From assembly GCA_001799735.1 (NCBI GenBank), contig MGUA01000014.1, forward strand, positions 22,037 through 71,539: DNA of 49,503 bases, read 5' to 3'. The DNA comes from Elusimicrobia bacterium GWB2_63_22. GTDB taxonomy: Bacteria > Elusimicrobiota > Elusimicrobia > Elusimicrobiales > UBA9959. The notes beneath the pieces were generated by a model. The model saw only the letters and a program-made list of their open reading frames with translations. It had not been told where the DNA came from and searched no databases. Positions 16,728 through 24,902 of this stretch are shown piece by piece. Every line of letters begins with the position of its first letter. Within the stretch, counting starts at the first letter, position 1. The position numbers were made by a program, and so were the translations under genes.

Positions 16728-18116
16728 TCACCGCGCCGTCTTGAAGTAGGCGGTGATATGGTCGGCCAGCGCGTCGGCGGGGACCCGGATCTGCTTCATG
16801 GTGTCGCGGTCCCGGATGGTGACCATGCCCTGCAGCTCCTTGTTCTCCCCCTTGCCGATGGTGTCGAAGTCCACCGTGACGCACAGCGGGGTGCCTACCT
16901 CGTCGTGCCTGCGGTAGCTCTTGCCGATGTTGCCGGAGTTCTCGTAGTAGATGCGGCCGATGCCCAGCTTGAGCAGCATATCCTTTATCTCTTTGGCCTT
17001 CTCCACGATCTCCGGCTTGTTGCGGGCGAGCGGGATGACGGCCACCTTGATCGGGGCGAGGTGCGGCTTGAGCTTGAGGACGATGCGGTCCGTGCCGTTC
17101 TCCAGCTTCTCCTCGGTATAGGCCTCGGTCAGCACGGCCAGGATGCCCCTGTCCACGCCGGCGGAGGGCTCTATCACGAAAGGCACCAGCGGTTTCTGCG
17201 TGACGGGGTCGGGGGCGGTGAGCTTCACCACGGAATCGATGTTCTCCTCTACGCGGGCATTAAGGCCCAGCTCCTGCGGGTTCTTGGAGTGCGAGCCCAG
17301 GTCGAAGTCGGTGCGGTTGGCCACGCCTTCCAGTTCCTCCATGCCGTGCGGGAACCGGTAGAGGATGTCCACGGTGGCCTTGGAATAATGCGCCAGCTCT
17401 TCCTTGGGCTGGTGGAACTGCTGCAGGTTGTCGCTCTCGAGCCCCTGCTCCCGCCACCAGGCCACGCGCGCTTCCACCCATTTGGTATGCCAGTCCTCGT
17501 CGGTGCCCGGCACCACGAAGAACTCCAGCTCCATCTGTTCGAACTCGCGCACGCGGAACACGAAGTTCTTGGGGGTGATCTCGTTGCGGAAAGACTTGCC
17601 GATCTGCGCTATGCCGAAAGGCAGTTTGTTGGACGTGGAGTCTAAGACGTTCTTGAAGTTGCAGAAGATGCCCTGCGCGGTCTCGGGGCGGAGGTAGGCG
17701 AAATGCTCGTCGTCGGCTATCGGGCCCACCGTGGTCTTGAACATCAGGTTGAACGGGCGCGGCTCGGTGAGGTCGGTCGCGCCGCATTTCTCGCACTTGC
17801 CGTCCTTTATCTGGTCGGCGCGCCAGCGGCTTTTGCACTTGCGGCAGTCCACCATCGGGTCGGAGAAAGTGGCCTCGTGTCCGGAATGCTTCAGCACCGA
17901 GCGATGGGTGAGGATGGCGGAGTCGAGCCCTTCTATGTCGTCGCGCTCGTAGACCATAGCGCGCCACCAGGCCGCCTTCAGGTTGTTCTTGAGCTCCACG
18001 CCCAGCGGGCCGTAGTCGTACACGCCCTGCAGGCCGCCGTAGATGTCTGAGCTCTGGAAGATGAACCCCCGCCTTTTGCAGAGGTTGACCAGTGAATCCA
18101 TTGTTTTCGCGGACAT
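16728..18116 (-). CDS. glyS: Glycyl-tRNA synthetase, alpha2 (archaeal/eukaryal-like) type
   Basis: A class II synthetase charging tRNA-Gly. The start [17 protein letters not shown] gives 462 aa and follows an AGGAGA ribosome-binding site; the longer frame is not needed. The sequence [20 protein letters not shown], a Cys4 zinc knuckle (CRKC ... CEKC), [19 protein letters not shown] and the C-terminal anticodon-binding domain are typical of the single-chain alpha2 enzyme, not the bacterial alpha2beta2 enzyme. It stands beside and divergent from recO and the degenerate GlyQ-like and GlyS-like genes, suggesting that it replaced them. Confidence 0.96.
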   Translation of the reverse strand: MSAKTMDSLVNLCKRRGFIFQSSDIYGGLQGVYDYGPLGVELKNNLKAAWWRAMVYERDDIEGLDSAILTHRSVLKHSGHEATFSDPMVDCRKCKSRWRADQIKDGKCEKCGATDLTEPRPFNLMFKTTVGPIADDEHFAYLRPETAQGIFCNFKNVLDSTSNKLPFGIAQIGKSFRNEITPKNFVFRVREFEQMELEFFVVPGTDEDWHTKWVEARVAWWREQGLESDNLQQFHQPKEELAHYSKATVDILYRFPHGMEELEGVANRTDFDLGSHSKNPQELGLNARVEENIDSVVKLTAPDPVTQKPLVPFVIEPSAGVDRGILAVLTEAYTEEKLENGTDRIVLKLKPHLAPIKVAVIPLARNKPEIVEKAKEIKDMLLKLGIGRIYYENSGNIGKSYRRHDEVGTPLCVTVDFDTIGKGENKELQGMVTIRDRDTMKQIRVPADALADHITAYFKTAR

Positions 18117-18225
18117 TTTGTCTCCTAAAATATAAGCCCGCCGCGAACGGCGGCCGGATATTGATTTTAGCATATTGTCCGCCGTCGGTCCGGCTCCGCG
18201 GCCCCGCATTTTGTAGAATAGTGCC
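18117..18225. promoter_or_regulatory. Divergent promoter region glyRS / recO
   Basis: 109 nt between the two divergent genes. On the plus strand TAGAAT (18214-18219) sits 6 nt before the recO GTG, with no Shine-Dalgarno sequence. On the minus strand AT-rich TATATT and TAAAAT boxes and a small GC hairpin (CCGCCG / CGGCGG) precede the GlyRS ribosome-binding site AGGAGA. No good -35 elements are obvious. Confidence 0.5.
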
Positions 18226-18852
18226 GTGATTTTCTGCGATTACGGGATAGTGCTACAGCGGCGGCCGCTCAGGGAGAGCGACCGGATCGTGACCGTCTTC
18301 ACGCTGGAGCACGGCAAACTGGAGGTCAACTTCAAGGGCGTGAGGCTGGCCAAGGGAAAGCTGCGCGCGCTCAGCGAGGCCGTCACCTGGGGCGACTACC
18401 GGTTTTTCCTGAAGAAAGGCTCCAACTTCCCGGTCTGCACCGGGGGCAGCTCGCTGAGCGTTTTCCCGGGGATACGCCGGGACCTGGAGCGCCTCTACCT
18501 CGCCATGCATTACTGCGAGGTCGTCAACCGCCTCACCCCGGCGCAGAGCCCCTCCCCGGAAAAATACGAACTGCTGCTCGGCGCGCTGCACGACCTGGAA
18601 GCCTACGGCCCCGCCTTCTGGCTGCGCCGCGCCTTCACGCTGCGCGCGCTGGAATACGCCGGCTTCGGCTTCAGGGAGACCGCGGCCGGCCCGGAGGCCT
18701 CGTTCTGGGACGCGCTGCACGCCGGCACCTGGCTCGAGGTCCGCGCGCTCGGCGAGGACCAGGCGCAGGCGGATTTTATCGACGGCCTGTTCGCCCGGTT
18801 CTTCAGCGAGAGCCTCGGCGTGGACCTGCGGACGCTGGCGTTCGTGAAGTGA
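18226..18852 (+). CDS. recO: DNA repair protein RecO
   Basis: 208 aa starting at a GTG ([22 protein letters not shown]). The N-terminal OB fold shows the family pattern [19 protein letters not shown], followed by the helical domain ([15 protein letters not shown]). It is shorter than the usual 240-250 aa and lacks the Cys4 zinc site found in some RecO proteins. It acts with RecR to load RecA in the RecF pathway. It is followed by GlyQ-like and GlyS-like genes, the recO-glyQ-glyS order known in other bacteria. The transcript may be leaderless. Confidence 0.93.
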   Translation: MIFCDYGIVLQRRPLRESDRIVTVFTLEHGKLEVNFKGVRLAKGKLRALSEAVTWGDYRFFLKKGSNFPVCTGGSSLSVFPGIRRDLERLYLAMHYCEVVNRLTPAQSPSPEKYELLLGALHDLEAYGPAFWLRRAFTLRALEYAGFGFRETAAGPEASFWDALHAGTWLEVRALGEDQAQADFIDGLFARFFSESLGVDLRTLAFVK

Positions 18853-18907
18853 CCCGCGGGGAATATGTACAATATCGGTGCCGGCGGGAGGCCGCGGCGG
18901 AGACTTT

Positions 18908-19417
18908 GTGGATTTTCAGGACATAATTTTAAAACTTGACCGCTATTGGGCGAAACAGGGCTGCGCCCTGCTGCCGCCCGGCGGCGCCGTCAGGCGCGCC
19001 CCGGGCGGGCAGCTGTGTCTTGCCGGCGCCGCCGGCTGCGCCGCCCTCCCCCCCGACGGCCTGGAGGGGCGCTACCGTTACCGGGTGGTGCTGGACCCCG
19101 CCCCCGCAGGCGTCCGGCGCGTCTTCCTGGACTCGCTGCGGGCGGCCGGCCTGGACAGGTCCGAGCACGATGTCCGCTGGCTGGCTTTCGACGGGGAAGC
19201 CGGCACCGGCTGGGAGATCCTGCTGGATGGCCTGCCCCTGGCCAGGTTTATCTATCTGCCCGCGCCGGCAGGCGCGGGCTTCCGGCCCGCCGCCGCGGAG
19301 ATCGTGACCGGCCTCGAGCGCCTGGCGCTGGTGTCCCAGCGCAAGAAGCGGGCCGCCGACCTCTGCTGGTCCCGCCGGCTGACCTACGGCGAACTGCACG
19401 GCGGGGAGGGCCAATGA
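18908..19417 (+). CDS. Degenerate glycyl-tRNA synthetase alpha-subunit (GlyQ)-like protein
   Basis: 169 aa from a GTG with a GGAG ribosome-binding site, beginning MDFQDIILKLDRYWAKQGC, nearly the canonical GlyQ N-terminus. Further GlyQ landmarks are in order: RYRYRVVLDPAP (motif-2 strand), VFLDSLRAAGLDRSEHDVRW, GTGWEILLDGLPLARF and EIVTGLERLAL (about 131-141), then TYGEL. The segment holding the substrate and ATP contacts (VGAGT..HP through RRPTDGRYGENPNRLQ in GlyQ) is replaced by a short Ala/Gly-rich stretch, and the C-terminal helical domain (about 100 aa) is missing. Catalysis is therefore unlikely. The frame is intact, with normal codon use and a TACAAT box at 18868-18873. Confidence 0.85.
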   Translation: MDFQDIILKLDRYWAKQGCALLPPGGAVRRAPGGQLCLAGAAGCAALPPDGLEGRYRYRVVLDPAPAGVRRVFLDSLRAAGLDRSEHDVRWLAFDGEAGTGWEILLDGLPLARFIYLPAPAGAGFRPAAAEIVTGLERLALVSQRKKRAADLCWSRRLTYGELHGGEGQ

Positions 19418-20220
19418 CGCCGCGCGACGTCCTGCTGGAACTGCTCGCCGACCCCCTGCCCGCCGGCTGCGTCCGCTCCGCCGCGGAGCAGCTAAAGCGC
19501 CTGGCCGCCGAGGAATTTGCCGGAGCCGGCCTGGCCTGCGGCTCCGTAGAGGCTTACGGCACTTGCCGGCGCCTGGTGCTTTACGCCGCCGGGGTGACAG
19601 GCGGGCAGATGGTAAAAACTCTTTCCGATATTTTCCCCCGCATCTTAAGCCGGCTGGAGTTCCAGCAGGCCAGGGCCTGGGAGCCTTCGGGCTTCCGTTT
19701 CCCAAGGCCGGTGCGCGGCCTGCTCGCGCTGCACGGGGACCGGCTGGTGGCGTTCTCCGCCGCCGGCTTGCGGTCCGGCCGGACCACCGAGGGCCATGAG
19801 GCGCTGGGGCCGCGGCGGCTGAGCCTGGCTTCGGCGGAAAAGTATTTCAAGACGCTGGAGCACGCCTCTGTGCTGGTTAAGGAAGATGGCCGCCTGGAGG
19901 CCATGAATGCCGCGCTGGAGGCCGCCTCGCGGCGCATGAAGTTGGGGATAGAGGCGCACGAGGAGACGCTGGGCGAGTGCCTGTATTGCGCCGAGTACCC
20001 GGTGCCGGTGATCTCCGGCTTCGCGCAGGAATTCCTGGCGCTGCCGCCGGAGCGGCTGCGGGGGGTCCTGCGCTCGCTGAGGTTCTTCCCTGTTTCCGAC
20101 GACGACGGGCGCCTGCAGCCCTACTTCGCGGCTTTCCGCGACGGGGTTTCCAAGGGGCAGCGCAACGTGGAGGACGGCTTCCGCGCCGCCCTCGAATCCC
20201 GCCTGCAGCAGATTTCCTAA
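19414..20220 (+). CDS. Truncated glycyl-tRNA synthetase beta-subunit (GlyS)-like protein
   Basis: 268 aa, overlapping the GlyQ-like gene by 4 nt (ATGA), with a GGGGAGGG ribosome-binding site. It corresponds to the N-terminal part of bacterial GlyS (about 690 aa). Matches include AYGTCRRLVLYAAGV (GlyS: T/P-RRLAL), FRFPRPVRGLLALHGDRLV, a GH in TTEGHEALG, the helical ESLLEEV-like TLGECLYCAEYPVPV, and FLALPPERLRGVLRSLRFFPV followed by DGRLQPYFAAFRDG. It stops where GlyS continues into its HD-like and anticodon-binding regions. It is probably a retained fragment with a non-synthetase role or a slowly eroding relic; no internal stops are seen. Confidence 0.85.
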   Translation: MTPRDVLLELLADPLPAGCVRSAAEQLKRLAAEEFAGAGLACGSVEAYGTCRRLVLYAAGVTGGQMVKTLSDIFPRILSRLEFQQARAWEPSGFRFPRPVRGLLALHGDRLVAFSAAGLRSGRTTEGHEALGPRRLSLASAEKYFKTLEHASVLVKEDGRLEAMNAALEAASRRMKLGIEAHEETLGECLYCAEYPVPVISGFAQEFLALPPERLRGVLRSLRFFPVSDDDGRLQPYFAAFRDGVSKGQRNVEDGFRAALESRLQQIS

Positions 20221-20245
20221 ACTATATCTAGTTCATCCTAACCCA

Positions 20246-20403
20246 GGCAGCCCCCGGGGGACCGGAACGCAAAACACGCGGTCGGGACACACCGTGCCCG
20301 CCGCTCGTCTCACTGCAGTGGCCTTCGGCCACCCGGCCTTCGTAGCTTTGGAAAACTTAGGCCGACAAGACGGTTTTGCTAACCCGGTCCCCCGGTGACT
20401 GCC
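20246..20403. ncRNA. Candidate structured RNA or palindromic element between convergent genes
   Basis: The 206-nt gap between the convergent GlyS-like and Nudix genes folds as a long rod. GGCAG (20246-20250) pairs with CTGCC (20399-20403). After a 3x3 internal loop, CC plus GGGGGACCGG (20256-20265) pairs with CCGGTCCCCC (20384-20393) plus GG. Next GCAAAAC (20269-20275) pairs with GTTTTGC (20373-20379), then GTCGG (20281-20285) with CCGAC (20362-20366). An apical GTGGCC/GGCCAC hairpin (20318-20332) completes it. The outline recalls 6S-type rods, but I recognise no known family sequence and the strand is undecided. It could alternatively be a bidirectional terminator or a repeat element. Confidence 0.5.
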
Positions 20404-20426
20404 GGTATACTAATTATTTGCAGGTG

Positions 20427-20894
20427 CTAATTGCTGTCGCCTAGGTAGATAGGGCCGCGCAGTTTGCCTGCGGGGGTTATGAGGATCTTGAGGAGCGAGG
20501 GGTAGAGGCGTATTTTGCCGAGGCGGGAGAGCGGGATCCAGGCCGAGCCGGTCTGGCTCTGGTCGGGGGCGTGCGCCCGGCCGGCCTTCTTTACGAAAGT
20601 GCATTTAAACATGACCTCAACCTGGTGGAAGCCGCGGTTGACGCCGGCGAATTCGTGGTTGGCTGCGATATAGTCGCGCAGGTAGCGCGCCTCGCCCGGG
20701 CGCACCAGGATCCCGGTCTCCTCCAGGCATTCCCGCACCACGGCGCCGTGCAGCGTCTCGCCGCTCTTAACCCCCCCGCCCGGCAGCAGGTAGTAGGTCC
20801 CCGCGGCGTCGCGGGCGCGCATCAAGAGCACGCGCCCTTCCCGGATCACTATGGCTTTGGCGGAAACGCGCACCTTTTTGTTCCTGGTCAGCAT
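20427..20894 (-). CDS. Nudix hydrolase
   Basis: 155 aa. The Nudix box GX5EX7REUXEEXGU is complete: it starts at the GG in LPGGGVKSGE and ends with RECLEETGI (about residues 38-61). N-terminal strands KKVRVSAKAIVIREGRVLLM precede it. Family members hydrolyse nucleoside diphosphate-linked compounds; the substrate cannot be told from sequence. It lies 4 nt after the barrel-protein gene in the nadE operon, so NAD(H)- or nucleotide-related housekeeping is plausible but unproven. Confidence 0.88.
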   Translation of the reverse strand: MLTRNKKVRVSAKAIVIREGRVLLMRARDAAGTYYLLPGGGVKSGETLHGAVVRECLEETGILVRPGEARYLRDYIAANHEFAGVNRGFHQVEVMFKCTFVKKAGRAHAPDQSQTGSAWIPLSRLGKIRLYPSLLKILITPAGKLRGPIYLGDSN

Positions 20895-20898
20895 GGCG

Positions 20899-22266
20899 TC
20901 AGAAAGGATAGCCGATCTTGATGATGGCGTTGGTGCCTTCGGACCCGTAGGCGAAGTCCACCGTGGCCACCAACTGCGGCCTTATCACCAGCCGGGCCGA
21001 GACGCCGGGGCCGTACTTCAGGTCGCGCAGGCGGAAGCCGGAAACCTTGGAGAAGACGGTGCCCACGTCGATAAAAGGCGCGATCTCGGTCTCGCTGATG
21101 AACTTGTAGAAAGGCGTCTTGGAAAGGGTTATCCGCTCCTCCAGCGTGAAGACGAACTTGCCGCGGTCGGTGAAGCGGCCGTCGCCGGTCATCCGCAGGC
21201 CGGTGCTTTCGCCGAGCTGGGGCATGGCGTAGAACGGCAGCGTGTCGCCCCGCTGGAACTGCAGCAGGTAATGCGCGGCCGTGACGAAGCGCCCCTCTTC
21301 CTTATAGTTATAGTAATGCTTGACCTGCAGCGCGTAGGTGCGGTACTCGTAATCCGAGCCCAGCCGCTTGTTGGAGTAGAGCACCGAAGCGCTGGCGTAG
21401 GTGCCGATCTTGGGCAGGAAAGGGTGGTCGGTGTCGTCGTAGACCAGGGAGAAGCGGTTGGTATGGAAGGCGGCCATCTCCGAGGCCGCCGCGTAGTCGG
21501 CCGGGAATTCCTCTTTTACCTGGCCGTTGTCCACCGGGCCCACGCCGATGCGCTTGTCGAAATAGGAATGGTTGAAATTGAAGAAGAGGTTCTTTATCAG
21601 CGGGATGTCGGCAATGATCTCCTCGCCGGTCATCCTGAGAGAATAGTTGGCTTTGTCCCCGTGCTCCGAGTTTATGCCGTAGCCGTAGAAGGACGGCTTG
21701 CCGGTTATCCAGTGCTTTGCCTCCACGCTCAGGCGGATGTTGGAGCGGAACAGGCCCGGGGTGTAATAATACGCCATCAGCTCGCGCTCCACGCGCTCCG
21801 ACTTGGAGGCCCGCAGTATGAAATAGCGCTTGTCGTCGGGAAAGATGTAGTGGCGGTAGGTCAGGGTGGTGCGCAGGTTCTTGTTGTAGGTGACGGACGG
21901 GACCAGCACGGATCTTATCTCGCCGGTCTTTTTTTTCTTGAGCGCCAGGACCGGCATGATGCCGACGCTGGGCCCCAGGTCCTTGCTGGAGTCCGCCACC
22001 GGGAAAGGGATCACGGGGCCCCGGCTGGTGTCTATCGTTATCGCGTTGAGCACACGGCCGATGAAGCCTTCCCTGGGCGGGACGGGCCGCTCGACGGTCT
22101 TGAGGATGTCTTCCTTGGTCTTGGGTTCCGGCTTGACCAGCTCCTGCTTGGCTTTAGGGCCGGGCTTTACCAGCGCCCGTTTCTTTTTTTTGGGGGCTTG
22201 GGCGGACGCGGCCGCGGTGAGCAGCAGCGAGAAGGCCAGGGAGATAAGGGCGGCGCGCTTGAACAT
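20899..22266 (-). CDS. Omp85/D15-like outer membrane beta-barrel protein without POTRA domains
   Basis: 455 aa with a signal peptide (MFKRAALISLAFSLLLTAAASAQA), a Lys/Pro-rich linker (about 25-65) and then alternating beta strands to the C-terminal phenylalanine (KIGYPF), the usual barrel end signal. The segment from GDGRFTDRGKFVFTLEERI to IAPFIDVGTVF and the end GPGVSARLVIRPQLVATVDFAYG match the surface-antigen (D15) barrel pattern. No POTRA repeats are evident, so it is not a full BamA or TamA. It starts 1 nt after the nadE stop. Function unknown: an outer-membrane export or phospholipase-associated type barrel. Confidence 0.82.
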   Translation of the reverse strand: MFKRAALISLAFSLLLTAAASAQAPKKKKRALVKPGPKAKQELVKPEPKTKEDILKTVERPVPPREGFIGRVLNAITIDTSRGPVIPFPVADSSKDLGPSVGIMPVLALKKKKTGEIRSVLVPSVTYNKNLRTTLTYRHYIFPDDKRYFILRASKSERVERELMAYYYTPGLFRSNIRLSVEAKHWITGKPSFYGYGINSEHGDKANYSLRMTGEEIIADIPLIKNLFFNFNHSYFDKRIGVGPVDNGQVKEEFPADYAAASEMAAFHTNRFSLVYDDTDHPFLPKIGTYASASVLYSNKRLGSDYEYRTYALQVKHYYNYKEEGRFVTAAHYLLQFQRGDTLPFYAMPQLGESTGLRMTGDGRFTDRGKFVFTLEERITLSKTPFYKFISETEIAPFIDVGTVFSKVSGFRLRDLKYGPGVSARLVIRPQLVATVDFAYGSEGTNAIIKIGYPF

Positions 22267-22267
22267 C

Positions 22268-23911
22268 TTAATCGGTGAAGCCGAGGGCTTTTACTATGGG
22301 CATTTTTCTGCCGTAGCCGAAGGACTTTTCCGTGACCTTCAGGGCTATCGGCAGCTGCTTGCGCTTGTACTCGTTGAGCTCCAGCCGGCGCAGGATGGAG
22401 CGGACCAGCGCGGGCTTGAAACCGCGCGCGGCTATCTCCGCCGGGGTGCGGTTCTCTTCCAGGTAGAGCCGCAGGATCTCGTCGAGAGTCTTGTAGGGGG
22501 GCAGGTCGTCCTGGTCCTTCTGGCCGGGCTTTAGTTCCGCGGTGGGCGGGCGCTTTATGATGGCGCGCGGGATGAGCTCTCCGTCCCTGTTGAGGTAGTC
22601 GGCGAGGCGGTACACCTCGGTCTTGAAGAGGTCCGCTATCGGGGCCAGCGCCCCGGCGGTGTCGCCGTAAAGCGTGCAGTAGCCCACGGCTATTTCAGAC
22701 TTGTTGCCGGTAGTGAGGTTGAGCGCTCCGTTGGCGTTGGACAGCGCCATCAGCAGCGTGCCCCTGGCGCGGGCCTGCAGGTTCTGCATCGAGAGGGTTA
22801 TTTCTTTCCCCCCGCCGGCTCCGAGTTCTTTGAGGAAGGAACGGTAGATGCCCTTTATCGGGATAGTCTTCGTATTTATGCCCAGGCGGCCGGCCAGGTC
22901 CAGGGCTTCGTCTATGCTGCGCCGGGCGGTATATTCCGACGGCATCAGTACCCCGGTTACGTTGGCCGGGCCCAGCGCCCGGGCCGCCAGCGCGGCCACC
23001 ACCGCCGAATCTATGCCGCCGCTCAGGCCGAGCAGCGCCTTTGAAAAGCCCTGCTTGGCGAAATAATCTTTTATCCCCAGCGTAAGGGCCTCGCAGATCT
23101 CGGCCGTCACGTTCTGGGCCGCCCGCGGCCGGGCGGGGGCGGGGGCCCTCGTGTCGACCATTACCAGGTCCTCCGAGAAGCTTCCGGCCAGGGCGCTCAG
23201 GCGGCCGTTCGGGGCCAGGGCGAAGCTGTTCCCGTCGAAGATCAGCTCGTCGTTGGCGCCGGCCTGGTTGACGTAGACGATGTTCGCGCCCAGCCTCCTG
23301 GCCAGGGCCGAGAGGATGCTGCGGCGCAGCGCGCTTTTGCCGCGGTAGAACGGCGAGGCGGAAATATTGATGATGACCGAGGCTTTGCCTGCCCGCAGGG
23401 TCTTTACCGGGTCGTTGCGGTACAGCAGGCGGTGGGGCAGCAGGCTGGTGCCGGCCCAGATATCCTCGCAAACCGTAAGCCCGAGAGTTTCACCCCGGAA
23501 CTCTACCGGCAGGTTCTCCGCGGCGGGCTCGAAATAGCGGGCTTCGTCGAAAATATCGTAGGTCGGCAGCAGGGATTTGAAGCGCCTCGCGGTCACGCGG
23601 CCGCCGTCTATGAGGGCGATGGCGTTATGCAGCGGCTTGCCTTTCCTGGCCGGGTTGCGGTCCACGTAGCCTACGGCCAGCGCGGTCTTAAGCTTAAGGG
23701 CCGCCAGCTTCCCGAGGGCCGCCAGGTTGGCGTCTATGAAATTTTTCCTTTCCAGCAGGTCCAGCGGCGGGTAGCCGGTCAGGGCCAGCTCCGGGAAAAC
23801 GGCCAGGTCGGCCCCTGCGGCCTGGGCCCGGCGGGCGAAGGCCTCTATCAGCTCCAGGTTGCCGTCAATGTCCCCGACCCTGGGGTTTATCTGCGCTATG
23901 GCTATTTTCAT
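22268..23911 (-). CDS. nadE: Glutamine-dependent NAD+ synthetase NadE
   Basis: 547 aa from MKIAIAQINPRVGD. The N-terminal nitrilase-type glutaminase domain shows its Glu-Lys-Cys triad (FPELALTGYP, FKSLLPTYD, TVCEDIW). The C-terminal synthetase domain carries the PP-loop GLSGGIDSAVVAAL and TGNKSEIAVGYCTLYGD. It converts deamido-NAD to NAD using glutamine. A TATAAT box (23919-23924) lies 7 nt before the ATG with no good Shine-Dalgarno sequence, suggesting a leaderless mRNA. Two genes follow with almost no spacing. Confidence 0.96.
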   Translation of the reverse strand: MKIAIAQINPRVGDIDGNLELIEAFARRAQAAGADLAVFPELALTGYPPLDLLERKNFIDANLAALGKLAALKLKTALAVGYVDRNPARKGKPLHNAIALIDGGRVTARRFKSLLPTYDIFDEARYFEPAAENLPVEFRGETLGLTVCEDIWAGTSLLPHRLLYRNDPVKTLRAGKASVIINISASPFYRGKSALRRSILSALARRLGANIVYVNQAGANDELIFDGNSFALAPNGRLSALAGSFSEDLVMVDTRAPAPARPRAAQNVTAEICEALTLGIKDYFAKQGFSKALLGLSGGIDSAVVAALAARALGPANVTGVLMPSEYTARRSIDEALDLAGRLGINTKTIPIKGIYRSFLKELGAGGGKEITLSMQNLQARARGTLLMALSNANGALNLTTGNKSEIAVGYCTLYGDTAGALAPIADLFKTEVYRLADYLNRDGELIPRAIIKRPPTAELKPGQKDQDDLPPYKTLDEILRLYLEENRTPAEIAARGFKPALVRSILRRLELNEYKRKQLPIALKVTEKSFGYGRKMPIVKALGFTD

Positions 23912-23918
23912 CGACCCT

Positions 23919-23924
23919 ATTATA
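23919..23924 (-). promoter_or_regulatory. -10 box of nadE, 7 nt from the ATG
   Basis: A perfect TATAAT on the minus strand ends 7 nt before the nadE start codon. The transcript would start at or next to the ATG. No convincing -35 is seen. Confidence 0.6.
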
Positions 23925-23952
23925 GCAAAAGCCGTAAACCCTCCCCCCGGCA

Positions 23953-23980
23953 TTGAATGCGGCGCCCTGATTATGATAAT
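23953..23980 (+). promoter_or_regulatory. Promoter of the rpsB-tsf operon
   Basis: TTGAAT (23953-23958), a 16-nt spacer and GATAAT (23975-23980); TATGAT at 23973-23978 is an alternative -10. It is followed by an 80-nt leader. Confidence 0.65.
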
Positions 23981-23984
23981 ATTA

Positions 23985-24019
23985 CTCCAGCGGTAGAAAT
24001 CCTGCCCCTGGAGGGCGGG
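23985..24019 (+). promoter_or_regulatory. rpsB leader: candidate pseudoknot for S2 autoregulation
   Basis: CCTGCCC (24001-24007) pairs with GGGCGGG (24013-24019) around the loop CTGGA. The loop is complementary to the upstream CTCCAG (23985-23990), which can pair with CTGGAG (24008-24013). The result is either an H-type pseudoknot or two mutually exclusive hairpins, 40 nt before the rpsB ribosome-binding site. A conserved structured rpsB leader bound by S2 is known in enterobacteria; homology here is only inferred. Confidence 0.5.
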
Positions 24020-24060
24020 AAAAGAAACGCTAACGTATAAAGAACGGAGGAACAGCTAAA

Positions 24061-24885
24061 ATGTTGAACGTAACCATGAAAAGCATGTTAGAAGCCGGAG
24101 TCCACTTCGGTCACCAGACCTACAGGTGGAATCCCAAGATGGCCCGCTACATATTCGGCGAGCGCAACGGCATCCATATTCTCGATCTGCAGAAGACCGT
24201 CAAAGAAATAAAGAAAGCCTATACCTTCGTTAAAGACTCCGCCAAGGCCGGCAAGACCTTCCTGTTCGTCGGCACCAAGAAGCAGGCCAAAGAGATCATC
24301 CGCGAAGAAGCCATCCGCGCCGAAGTTTCGTGCGTGCACGAAAAATGGCTGGGCGGCACGCTGACCAACTTCGAGACCCTGCGCAAATCCCTCAAGCGCT
24401 TCGACGAGCTCGAGAAGTTCGAGAGCGACGGCCTGTTCAAGGTCATGTCCAAGAAAGAGGTTTCCCGCCTCTCCAAGGAGAAGGCCCGCCTGGTGAAGCT
24501 CCTTAGCGGCATCCGCAACCTGCGCAACCTCCCGGACATCATGTTCATCGTGGACCCGGTCAACGAGGCCAACGCCCTGCGCGAAGCCCACAAGCTCAAG
24601 ATCCCCGTAGTCGGCGTCTGCGATACCAACTGCGACCCCGACCAGCTCGACTGGCCGGTTCCCGGCAACGACGACGCCGCCCGCTCGATCAGGCTGTTCT
24701 GCGCCACCATGGCCGACGCCGTGATAGACGGCCGCGCCGAGGCCGAGGCCGAGAAGGCCGCCGCCCACCAGGTTGCCCAGCAGGCCGCCGCCGTGGAAGC
24801 CGGCGAGGCCCAGCCCGAAGGCGACCCCCTTAACCAGGTTGAGGAAGCCCCCGCCCTGGAAGAGCCGGTCCGCACCGAGGAATAA
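24061..24885 (+). CDS. rpsB: 30S ribosomal protein S2
   Basis: 274 aa. It has the S2 N-terminus [32 protein letters not shown] in the centre, [12 protein letters not shown] and GVCDTNCDP. An acidic Ala/Glu-rich tail of about 45 residues extends past the usual end. GGAGG ribosome-binding site. First gene of the translation and envelope operon; tsf follows after a terminator-like hairpin. Confidence 0.97.
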   Translation: MLNVTMKSMLEAGVHFGHQTYRWNPKMARYIFGERNGIHILDLQKTVKEIKKAYTFVKDSAKAGKTFLFVGTKKQAKEIIREEAIRAEVSCVHEKWLGGTLTNFETLRKSLKRFDELEKFESDGLFKVMSKKEVSRLSKEKARLVKLLSGIRNLRNLPDIMFIVDPVNEANALREAHKLKIPVVGVCDTNCDPDQLDWPVPGNDDAARSIRLFCATMADAVIDGRAEAEAEKAAAHQVAQQAAAVEAGEAQPEGDPLNQVEEAPALEEPVRTEE

Positions 24886-24902
24886 GACTTTCAGCGGCAA
24901 CA

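Noticed and set aside
18908-20220. Functional bacterial alpha2beta2 GlyRS
   Set aside because: The alpha-like protein lacks the motif 2 substrate block and C-terminal domain, and the beta-like protein lacks more than half its length.
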